Assembly (NCBI GenBank): GCA_024641365.1
Contig: JAHEDF010000281.1
Coordinates: 1-5,673, forward strand
DNA from: Planctomycetota bacterium
Lineage (GTDB): Bacteria; Planctomycetota; UBA11346
Direction: 5' to 3'
Length of the DNA: 5,673 bases
Position 1 is the stretch's first letter. Every line of letters starts with the position of its first letter. The translations under genes and the position numbers were made by a program. This document shows, piece after piece, positions 1 through 5,656 of the stretch. The notes beneath the pieces are model-generated. The model made no database searches. It was not told the origin of the DNA and worked only from the letters and a program-made list of their open reading frames with translations.

Positions 1-335
1 AGCGCCGTCGCCTATAGAAGGTAAAGTAGGGCCGGTTATGTATGGGATCGTAGTGAAGGAAAGGTAATACAGGACACACAGATTTTTCTTAAACATCACG
101 ATAGCGGTCAACAATGACGCGCACGTCCATAAGTCCATAACGTGTCTCATTGGTATAATTTAGACAAATTACGCGAATAGAATTACTGGTTATACATCTT
201 GCTTACGATTATTTGCTGGCGTTCGTGTTGCCGGAAAAAATCTCCATAATTTCTCTCTAATTGTATATATTCGTTATGTGACGCGTGTGCCCATTAAATA
301 GTCTTGTCTTCGTTTCCCCAACTTTCCCCGCAATT

Positions 336-396
336 ATTTTCTGAAAAAATGAGTGGATCTATTTACAGGATCCGCCCATAATTGATGGCGGATTCC
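336..396. repeat. Probable decayed relative of the 132-bp hairpin repeat
   Basis: The stretch 342-356 (TGAAAAAATGAGTGG) matches 5612-5626 of the right-hand array (TGAAAAAATGGGCGG) at 13 of 15 bases. It is followed at 369-378 by GATCCGCCCA, like the ATCCGCCCA of 5516-5524. As in the array, a TTTTC word (337-341) precedes the A-run. Arms 350-359 and 369-378 form a stem with one mismatch and one G-U pair. A second, mutually exclusive stem pairs 368-376 with 387-396 (GGATCCGCC with GGCGGATTCC, one bulge). The hairpins A and B of the array are missing. Shared ancestry is inferred from this short match and from the common layout; convergent terminator structure is the alternative. Confidence 0.4.
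344..378 (-). terminator. Candidate intrinsic terminator, minus strand
   Basis: Read on the minus strand, a stem of about 10 bp (369-378 pairing with 350-359, one A-C mismatch and one wobble, 9-nt loop) is followed directly by six T residues (349-344). This is the layout of an intrinsic terminator. It lies about 390 bp beyond the stop codon of the minus-strand sulfatase, so it could end that transcript, with the heptamer repeat inside the 3' untranslated part. The same hairpin-plus-T6 arrangement is seen in the right-hand array at 5614-5656. Confidence 0.4.
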
Positions 397-598
397 CTTC
401 CCTTAATGCGTAAATTTAACCCTCTCGGCAATTGAATGTCCCACACATAAAAATAATTTCGGAACGAGCTATTGAGCATGAACATTTTTTTTCTTACATG
501 CGAAGTCGTAAACGATGCCAAAAATTATTGGACATGAGCCTCATGAACAGCTTCCGCGCTGATAGGATAATTTGTGGAGACGTAAGGTAATTGCCAAG

Positions 599-628
599 TT
601 AATATTTATTAATTAGATACCGTATAAG
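599..628 (+). promoter_or_regulatory. Weak promoter-like site before the 647 reading frame
   Basis: TTAATA (599-604) and TATAAG (623-628, five of six bases of the -10 consensus) are 18 bp apart. The predicted RNA start near 635 would leave almost no leader before the AGGA at 638-641 and the ATG at 647. The -35 half is part of the AT palindrome at 599-612. In AT-rich DNA such matches arise by chance, so this is only a candidate. Confidence 0.2.
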
Positions 629-646
629 AAACACCCAGGAAACTAT

Positions 647-865
647 ATGAATCGCAACCTGTCTCTCACATTGCTTGCCTTAGCCTGTCCACCGAGTTTC
701 GCTTGTTGCTTGTCGCCATTTGCCGACCGCCGACCGCCGATAGCCGATAGCCGATGGGAAAAATTCACTTTTCAAAATATCTCTCAACCTCAGCATGCAG
801 CTTATCAATCGACTTTTGATATTTTTTCATGCTTTCTAATCCATAATTATGAAAGTGCTCAATAA
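647..865 (+). other. Short reading frame, possibly the surviving 5' end of a broken exported-protein gene
   Basis: The ATG at 647 has an AGGA about 6 nt upstream. The first residues (MNRNLSLTLLALACPPSFA) have the charged-then-hydrophobic pattern of a signal peptide. From about residue 24 the frame is made of the heptamer repeat (ADRRPPIADSR). From about residue 40 it is antisense to the C-terminal end of the minus-strand sulfatase, so the last third cannot be an independently evolved protein. I infer either a gene start cut off by a rearrangement that brought in the repeat and the sulfatase tail, or a chance frame. I would not call it a functional 72-residue gene without expression or conservation evidence. 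Confidence 0.2.
722..756. repeat. Five-copy 7-bp tandem repeat (GCCGAYM type)
   Basis: Five head-to-tail heptamers are visible: GCCGACC (722-728), GCCGACC (729-735), GCCGATA (736-742), GCCGATA (743-749) and GCCGATG (750-756). A possible degenerate sixth copy, GCCATTT, precedes them at 715-721. The array ends 8 bp before the stop codon of the minus-strand sulfatase (complement of 765-767), so it lies just downstream of that gene. The two sequence variants are grouped (two CC, then two TA), which suggests duplication in pairs. Confidence 0.85.
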
Positions 866-2192
866 TTTCTGCTGAATCTTGATCTAATCCGCGATCTTTG
901 CTGTCTGCCATCCACGACTCTAACTGTTTTTTTAATTCCGCATGTGTCGCCTGATAAGATTCTACGCCAATTAAGTTGGTGGTTTCGAACGGATCTTTTT
1001 CTAGGTCGTAAAGTTCTTCGGGGACCAGTGGCTTTACTAATTGTGCCTGCACCTCATTTAATAAGCCGCGCTCACCCATAATTGTCATTAAATGAAAAAG
1101 TGGATGGGAGGCCATGCGATAAGGTGTTGCTGATGCGACAATGGAGCCGGGCGTTTTAAAATTACGGATATATTTATAGCGTTCGGTGCGAATTGCACGA
1201 CTACATGAATCAACATTACCGAAGCGATCAGCAGCCGTTGCGACAAATGATCGTGGTTGCGAATCGGCACGTAAAAAACTGCGACCTTGCATCCATGAGG
1301 GCACCGTGCCGCCTGCAAGGAGTATGGTTTCCGCGACCAGATCGACACCGCTTAATAAAGTATCGTCTGAGGTGCCAGCACGGTAGCGCTCGGGAGATTG
1401 CAATGCCGTTGGAATGTAAAGTAAGAATGGAATATTAGTGCCACTATCATAGAGCCAATTCTTTCCACGTGTCATCGGGCGGCCATGGTCAGAGATAAAA
1501 ATAAATATGGTCGAATCAGCGAGGTTATCTTTCTCTAATTGGGCAATTATGTCGCCGACATGTTCGTCGACGATATTGACCTCTGATAAATAACCTGCCC
1601 AATCAGATCGTGTCACGGGATGATCTGGATAGTACGGGGGAATTTTCATATTATCTATTTTTACAGAAATGCTGGATTTGCTTTTAAATGGGCGGTGCGA
1701 TTCATTAATGTTAATGTGCGCATAAAAAGGTTGGTGCTTAATTAATTCCTTCCAATCATGCGTATCCCAGGACTTTTGCTCTGTTTGAAATAACCAATCA
1801 TCTTTTCCGGTTCCCGTTTTACCAATATTTTTAATGTTGCCGGTATAATATCCCAATTTACGCATCACCTCAGGTATAATAGTGATGGGCTCTGGTAAAC
1901 GCGGTCTTAACGCATCGCTGTAACGCATGTGATAAGCGCCAATTGTTGTTTGAAATACGCCGGTGGCCAAAGCGGTTCGACTTGGAGAACAGGCAGGGCC
2001 ATTTGTAAACATGCGATTAAATTTCATGCCGCGCTGTGCGAGGCCATCTAAATGCGGTGTCGTGACGGCCTGATTGCCATAACATCCAAGATCGGGCGAC
2101 ATGTCTTCAGCGATGATCCACACAATATTGGGTTCAGCGGCATGGCAGCTAAGGAATAGAAGGAGAACACAAGATTTCATCAGTGTTTTCAT
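765..2192 (-). CDS. Exported sulfatase, SGSH/heparan-N-sulfatase-like (475 aa)
   Basis: This predicted S1 sulfatase would hydrolyse sulfate esters or N-sulfates of a glycan after export. Residues 1-19 form a signal peptide (basic start, hydrophobic LLLFL core, cleavage near CHA-A). The activation motif CSPSR at 68-72 supplies the Cys converted to formylglycine. Metal and sulfate-site residues are E29-D30 near the N-terminus, SDHG at 233-236, K243 in TRGKNW, H166 in ESHRPF and K125. Two departures from the common pattern are visible: Glu replaces the first Asp of the usual DD pair, and the K-x-H motif reads KTG, without His. Both are compatible with the SGSH-like branch, as are EDMSPDLGCYGN and the ESHRPF segment. 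The C-terminal region has the usual ELYDLEKDPFETTNL. The start is supported by an AGGA 6 nt upstream. The substrate is not determinable here. It is transcribed away from the other two sulfatases. Confidence 0.93.
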   Translation of the reverse strand: MKTLMKSCVLLLFLSCHAAEPNIVWIIAEDMSPDLGCYGNQAVTTPHLDGLAQRGMKFNRMFTNGPACSPSRTALATGVFQTTIGAYHMRYSDALRPRLPEPITIIPEVMRKLGYYTGNIKNIGKTGTGKDDWLFQTEQKSWDTHDWKELIKHQPFYAHININESHRPFKSKSSISVKIDNMKIPPYYPDHPVTRSDWAGYLSEVNIVDEHVGDIIAQLEKDNLADSTIFIFISDHGRPMTRGKNWLYDSGTNIPFLLYIPTALQSPERYRAGTSDDTLLSGVDLVAETILLAGGTVPSWMQGRSFLRADSQPRSFVATAADRFGNVDSCSRAIRTERYKYIRNFKTPGSIVASATPYRMASHPLFHLMTIMGERGLLNEVQAQLVKPLVPEELYDLEKDPFETTNLIGVESYQATHAELKKQLESWMADSKDRGLDQDSAEIIEHFHNYGLESMKKYQKSIDKLHAEVERYFEK

Positions 2193-2198
2193 GGTGTA

Positions 2199-2203
2199 TC
2201 CTG
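2199..2203 (-). promoter_or_regulatory. Ribosome binding site of the minus-strand sulfatase
   Basis: On the minus strand CAGGA is followed by 6 nt and the ATG at 2192-2190. It favours this start over the in-frame Met at residue 5, which would be too far from the site and would shorten the basic part of the signal peptide. Confidence 0.65.
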
Positions 2204-2217
2204 AGTAAAATTGTGAT

Positions 2218-2291
2218 CGGTAGCCGGTCTGTAAATGCTGCTATAATAGCACCAATTGAAATGACAAGCAGGAAAGCGTTGAAGGCTACCG
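2218..2291. promoter_or_regulatory. Palindromes in the divergent control region
   Basis: The 262 bp between the divergent starts (2193-2454) carry a perfect 8-bp inverted repeat, CGGTAGCC (2218-2225) and GGCTACCG (2284-2291), enclosing 58 bp. Inside it lies an 11-bp palindrome GCTAT-A-ATAGC (2240-2250), whose centre contains TATAAT on the plus strand (2242-2247). Symmetric sites beside a promoter between divergent genes could bind a regulator, but no regulator gene is in the window and no family-specific operator is recognised. Confidence 0.3.
2240..2267 (-). promoter_or_regulatory. Candidate promoter for the minus-strand sulfatase
   Basis: On the minus strand TTGTCA (2267-2262, five of six bases of TTGACA) is followed after 16 bp by TATAGC (2245-2240, four of six). 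A transcript starting near 2233 would have a leader of about 40 nt ending in the AGGA ribosome site. The -10 element overlaps the 11-bp palindrome at 2240-2250. The host's promoter consensus is unknown. Confidence 0.3.
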
Positions 2292-2443
2292 GCGAATAAA
2301 GACAGCCGCATGCCGAATACGAGGCCATGTTGTACCCGACGTCGTTTATGACCATTATCTGACGGAATATTCCACGAGACAATTTGGGATTTAAGTAAAT
2401 ATTTTATCCGCTCTACTGATCACCGATTTCACTCATAAAATCT

Positions 2444-2447
2444 GGAG
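2444..2447 (+). promoter_or_regulatory. Ribosome binding site of the ARSB-like sulfatase
   Basis: GGAG lies 7 nt before the ATG at 2455, a normal spacing. It fixes the start at this Met, which also opens a proper signal peptide. No convincing sigma-70-type promoter is seen in the 70 bp before it. Confidence 0.65.
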
Positions 2448-2454
2448 TTGTCTT

Positions 2455-3813
2455 ATGCGACCGTGCGCTGCTATTGTTGTTACGTTGTCTGCTGTGATAT
2501 CAGGTTTGTTGTCTGCTGCCGATCCGGTGAAACCAAATATTTTATTTATTGTCTCGGATGATCAGGGTTATAACGATGCTGGATTTATGGGCAGCAAAGA
2601 AATTTTCACACCGAGTCTTGATAAATTAGCCAAAGGCGGCTTGGTTTTGAAATCACATTATGTGCAACCAATTTGTTCACCAACGCGCGCCACATTAATG
2701 ACTGGTCGCACCGTTGGACATACGGGTGTGTACACAGTCGTGAAACCCAAAACACAGTGGGGATTACCATTAGATGAACGCACGCTGGCGCAGGCATTAA
2801 AAGAAAATGGCTACGAAACGGCGATTGTCGGCAAATGGCATCTAGGTGAATACAAAGAAGACTATTTACCGACGCGTCGTGGTTTTGATCATCAATACGG
2901 ACATTGGTTTGGGGAGCTTGATTATTTTACACATATGCGTGACGGTATGCTTGATTGGCACAAAGACGATCAGCTCTGTCATGATGAAGGTTATTCGACG
3001 CACCTCATTGCAAAAGAAGCCTGTCGCGCAATTCGTGAAAAACAAAAAGATAAACCGTTGTTTCTGTATATGCCGTTCAATGCCGTTCACGGTCCACATC
3101 AAGTTCCGGAAAAATATAGCGAATCATTTTCATCACTTCAGGGAGTTCGTAAAACCTATGCTGGCATGACTGCCGCGATGGATGAAGCCATTGGCCAAGT
3201 CGTGGCCACGCTTGATGAAACGGGTATTCGAGACAATACCCTGATTATTTTCACCAGTGATAACGGTGGCCCAAACCCAGGGAAAGTGACCGACAATGCG
3301 CCACTCAGGGGAGGGAAGGGTTCGATTTATGAAGGCGGCGTTCGCGTTTGTGCGTTGGTGAACTGGGCTGGTCACATTCCAGAGGGCAAAGAAACCAACG
3401 AAATTATTCACGCCGTCGATTGGTATCCGACGCTCTTAACATTAACTGGTGGATCATTGGAACAAAAAAAGCCAATCGATGGATTAGATGTGTGGCCAGT
3501 TCTAACAACGGGAGTTAAGTCGCCACATCAGGATATGATTCTGTGGGGCATTAAGCAAGATATGGCAGCGCTGCGTTCCGGTGAGTGGAAATTAATTATG
3601 AACACCGCAGAAAAGAAAAATGGGGACGGCAGCAGCGAACGAGTTATTAAAAATTTCACCTTGTACAATTTAGCTAATGACATTGCGGAATCAAAAGATA
3701 TGGCGGAGGAAAACCCAGAAAAGGCCAAAGAATTAAGCGAGCGGTTATTGGCATTGATGAAGGATTCAGTGCCATGTGGTGAACCGGCGGGCGGTAAAAT
3801 GCTTAAAAAATAA
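2455..3813 (+). CDS. Exported arylsulfatase B-like sulfatase (452 aa)
   Basis: Predicted to remove a sulfate ester from a glycan in the periplasm or outside the cell. Residues 1-22 are a signal peptide with cleavage around LLSAA-D. The catalytic set is complete: D35-D36 (VSDDQGYND), C74 within CSPTR (74-78) as formylglycine precursor, GKWHLG at 126-131 (K127, H129), H212 and H215 in VHGPHQVP, SDNGG at 268-272 (D269, N270) and K288 in LRGGKGSIYEGG. The words YVQPICSPTR, LPTRRGFDHQYG and YAGMTAAMDEAIG follow human arylsulfatase B (N-acetylgalactosamine-4-sulfatase) closely from my knowledge of that family, so a GalNAc-4-sulfate-type substrate is a reasonable guess, not a proof. The length is typical of compact bacterial members. 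It is divergent from the minus-strand sulfatase, and the next sulfatase begins about 140 bp downstream on the same strand. Confidence 0.95.
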   Translation: MRPCAAIVVTLSAVISGLLSAADPVKPNILFIVSDDQGYNDAGFMGSKEIFTPSLDKLAKGGLVLKSHYVQPICSPTRATLMTGRTVGHTGVYTVVKPKTQWGLPLDERTLAQALKENGYETAIVGKWHLGEYKEDYLPTRRGFDHQYGHWFGELDYFTHMRDGMLDWHKDDQLCHDEGYSTHLIAKEACRAIREKQKDKPLFLYMPFNAVHGPHQVPEKYSESFSSLQGVRKTYAGMTAAMDEAIGQVVATLDETGIRDNTLIIFTSDNGGPNPGKVTDNAPLRGGKGSIYEGGVRVCALVNWAGHIPEGKETNEIIHAVDWYPTLLTLTGGSLEQKKPIDGLDVWPVLTTGVKSPHQDMILWGIKQDMAALRSGEWKLIMNTAEKKNGDGSSERVIKNFTLYNLANDIAESKDMAEENPEKAKELSERLLALMKDSVPCGEPAGGKMLKK

Positions 3814-3907
3814 AATCCGCGTAAAATTTGAACTATTGACGCGTCTAATTAAGAAGAAAACAATACCCACGTTTGTGTGAAGATAGTGATTGTCTATTGC
3901 TTGCTTC

Positions 3908-3912
3908 AGGAG
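3908..3912 (+). promoter_or_regulatory. Shine-Dalgarno-like AGGAG bearing on the start of the third sulfatase
   Basis: AGGAG at 3908-3912 is the best ribosome site upstream of this gene. It lies 10 nt before an in-frame GTG at 3923, but 43 nt before the ATG at 3956, which has no clear site of its own. It therefore either points to the GTG start or is a chance match. Confidence 0.35.
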
Positions 3913-3955
3913 CTTTATTTTTGTGTTCTCAATTTCTCTCGATAGACAAATTACT

Positions 3956-5407
3956 ATGTTTAAAACCATGTATGCTCTTATCTTGGTTATTTGCTTGGTC
4001 GGACACGTACCCGCTCTTCACGCTGGTGAACCTCACAATGTTGTTCTGATTCTCGCTGACGACCTTGGCTATGGTGATGTTGGCTGTTATGGGGCGACCA
4101 AAGTTAAAACGCCCAACATCGATGGTCTTGCAGCAGCAGGATTGCGATTCACAGATGCGCATTCACCATCATCTATGTGTACGCCGACACGCTATGGCGT
4201 GCTTACTGGGCGATACGCTTGGAGAACGTGGCTCAAGTCCGGTGTATTTCAGGAAGACGATCCACTGCTAATCGAAGAGGGGCGTCAAACCATTGCCAAC
4301 TTCTTCAAAGGAAAAGGTTTTAAAACGGCGTGCATCGGAAAATGGCATCTTGGCTTTGGCGACAAAGCAGGTCCAAAGGATTGGAATCTGGCGTTGAAAC
4401 CAGGTCCGCTTGAGCGTGGCTTTGATACATTTTTTGGCATCCCAGTTAATCCCAATGTCCCGCCGCAAGTATTAGTGAAAGATCATAATGTGGTTGGATT
4501 GGATCCTGAGGATCCAATAAAAATTCTATATCCAGAAAAAGCCGCCTATACGTGGTTGATGAGCGGGGGAACAAAAGCGCGACTAATTCACGATCAACTT
4601 TCTGAGGTGCTTTTCAGTGCAGCCGAAAGTTTTATCGACGATAATAAAAATGAACGCTTCTTTCTTTATTTCCCTACCCATCAAGTACACCATCCCGTTC
4701 ATCCAGCACCGCGCCATCAACGATCCAGTGAGGCAGGACCATACGGTGATTATGTGCAAGATCTCGATTACACAATTGGTCGCGTGGTTAATAAATTGAA
4801 AGAACATCAACTGTTAGATAATACGCTTATTATTGTTACCAGCGACAACGGTTCTTACTTGGGCGAACAAACCAGATTGGTCTATGGTGCAAATGGCTAC
4901 TTACCAAAAGTCACAGAGGAATTTGACCACCACCCCAATGGTTCATGGCGCGGCTGGAAAACGCAATTGTTTGAAGGCGGACATCGCGTTCCGCTTATCA
5001 TGAGTTGGCCTCAGGGATTTCAGACGGCAAAAGTAGTTGAAGGACTTTTTTCACTTACAGATATTTTCCGAACCCTGGCAGGTTTATTCGATACGAAACT
5101 CAACGATGACGTCGCACCAGATAGTATCGATTTTTCAAAAACATTGCTGAGCGATAAAACCAATAAACTCAGAGAGACCATGATTTATCATAGTGGCGCG
5201 GGTCAATTCGGGTTGCGGCACGGACCGTGGACGTATTTTGACAATGAGCGAAGCAATAGAGATGGAACGATAAAAAAACAGGTCCCATCTGCATTGTACA
5301 AATTAGACAGTGACCCCATGCAATCAGTAGATTTCTTAAAAGATTACCCCGGCATCAGCAAGAATCTCAAACAGCTATTGGATGAAATTAAGGCAGCTGA
5401 TCGTTAA
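3956..5407 (+). CDS. Exported CTPTR-type arylsulfatase (483 aa from this ATG)
   Basis: Third predicted S1 sulfatase, acting on a sulfated glycan after export. From the ATG at 3956 the first 23 residues are a clean signal peptide (basic FKTM, hydrophobic core, cleavage after LHA). Active-site residues in this numbering are D35-D36 (LADDLGYGD), C75 in CTPTR (75-79), GKWHLG at 128-133, the His-rich THQVHHPVHP at 241-250, SDNG at 296-299 and K335 before FEGGHRVP. The MCTPTRYGVLTGRY block and the His-rich block resemble a bacterial arylsulfatase branch different from both neighbours; the sulfate position attacked is unknown. The frame is open further upstream: a GTG at 3923, 10 nt after AGGAG, would add 11 residues, and a TTG at 3890 would add 22. 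I prefer the ATG for its signal peptide. A perfect 9-bp inverted repeat lies inside the gene at 4498-4518, and the stop is followed at once by the hairpin array. Confidence 0.93.
   Translation: MFKTMYALILVICLVGHVPALHAGEPHNVVLILADDLGYGDVGCYGATKVKTPNIDGLAAAGLRFTDAHSPSSMCTPTRYGVLTGRYAWRTWLKSGVFQEDDPLLIEEGRQTIANFFKGKGFKTACIGKWHLGFGDKAGPKDWNLALKPGPLERGFDTFFGIPVNPNVPPQVLVKDHNVVGLDPEDPIKILYPEKAAYTWLMSGGTKARLIHDQLSEVLFSAAESFIDDNKNERFFLYFPTHQVHHPVHPAPRHQRSSEAGPYGDYVQDLDYTIGRVVNKLKEHQLLDNTLIIVTSDNGSYLGEQTRLVYGANGYLPKVTEEFDHHPNGSWRGWKTQLFEGGHRVPLIMSWPQGFQTAKVVEGLFSLTDIFRTLAGLFDTKLNDDVAPDSIDFSKTLLSDKTNKLRETMIYHSGAGQFGLRHGPWTYFDNERSNRDGTIKKQVPSALYKLDSDPMQSVDFLKDYPGISKNLKQLLDEIKAADR
4498..4518. repeat. Perfect 9-3-9 inverted repeat inside the third sulfatase
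   Basis: ATTGGATCC (4498-4506), TGA (4507-4509) and GGATCCAAT (4510-4518) form an uninterrupted 9-bp stem with a 3-nt loop. It encodes LDPEDP (residues 182-187 from the ATG at 3956), in a region between the conserved motifs. The 3-nt loop is like those of the array after this gene, though the stem sequence is not the same. Confidence 0.7.
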
Positions 5408-5497
5408 GGTTTTTTTTTCGAGGGCTTTGCCCTCGGGCTCCCACGGACTTTGTCGTGGTTCGTTCATTCGCGCTTTGCGCTCGGTGAACGTGGACGG

Positions 5498-5515
5498 ATC
5501 GACTTCGTCGATTTT
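5498..5515 (+). terminator. Candidate terminator hairpin for the third sulfatase (inner part of hairpin D, unit 1)
   Basis: ATCGAC (5498-5503), loop TTC, GTCGAT (5507-5512) and then three further T form a short stem followed by a T-run. The equivalent place in unit 2 is a 5-bp stem GTCGC-TAC-GCGAC (5629-5641) followed by TATTTTT (5642-5648). These are the only plus-strand places in the array with a hairpin followed by T. The 9-T run at 5410-5418 comes before hairpin A, the wrong order for an intrinsic terminator. Confidence 0.3.
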
Positions 5516-5613
5516 ATCCGCCCACCACCACTCGGCGTCCGGTTTTTTTTCGAGGACTTTGCCCTCGTGCTACCACGGCTTTGTCGTGACTTTTTTTCAT
5601 GCGCTTCGCTTTG

Positions 5614-5656
5614 AAAAAATGGGCGGGCGTCGCTACGCGACTATTTTTCCCGCCCA
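5614..5656 (-). terminator. Candidate intrinsic terminator, minus strand (hairpin D of unit 2)
   Basis: Read on the minus strand, a perfect 8-bp GC-rich outer stem (TGGGCGGG at 5620-5627 with CCCGCCCA at 5649-5656), containing an inner 5-bp stem, is followed by six T (5619-5614). This would stop transcription entering from the right. The same T6 run and similar stem occur at 344-378. Confidence 0.45.

Larger units (their letters stand above)
1..646. other. AT-rich intergenic region, no convincing gene
   Basis: No open frame here has a believable start, ribosome site and protein-like composition, and I see no tRNA or rRNA pattern. What it does hold is small-scale structure. An 8-bp direct repeat GTCCATAA occurs twice in tandem at 125-140, flanked by CACG (122-125) and CGTG (141-144). 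A hairpin cluster at about 336-396 and palindromes at 533-545 (CATGAG-C-CTCATG) and 599-612 (TTAATA-TT-TATTAA) are also present. The word CATGAACA occurs at 477-484 and again at 542-549, where it overlaps the first of these palindromes. The left edge is cut by the window, so the end of an upstream gene could lie just outside. Confidence 0.6.

Noticed and set aside
1186..1438. Plus-strand frames antisense to the first sulfatase
   Set aside because: They overlap a conserved sulfatase coding sequence and have no signal, domain or ribosome site.
2149..2382. Minus-strand frame of 77 codons before the first sulfatase, with a hydrophobic stretch
   Set aside because: It needs a TTG start without a clear ribosome site, overlaps the sulfatase start out of frame, covers the control region with its palindromes, and resembles no family I know. 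It could be a gene remnant but cannot be supported.
2846..3169. Plus-strand 107-codon frame inside the second sulfatase
   Set aside because: It is an out-of-frame shadow of a gene whose own frame contains the full set of catalytic motifs.
3814..3889. Terminator between the second and third sulfatases (CGCGT at 3818-3822 with ACGCG at 3839-3843)
   Set aside because: The stem is only 5 bp, the loop is 16 nt and no T-run follows. Cotranscription of the two genes remains possible.
5408..5435. Intrinsic terminator made of the 9-T run and hairpin A
   Set aside because: The T-run precedes the hairpin on the plus strand, and the minus strand would have A after the hairpin, so neither direction has the right order.
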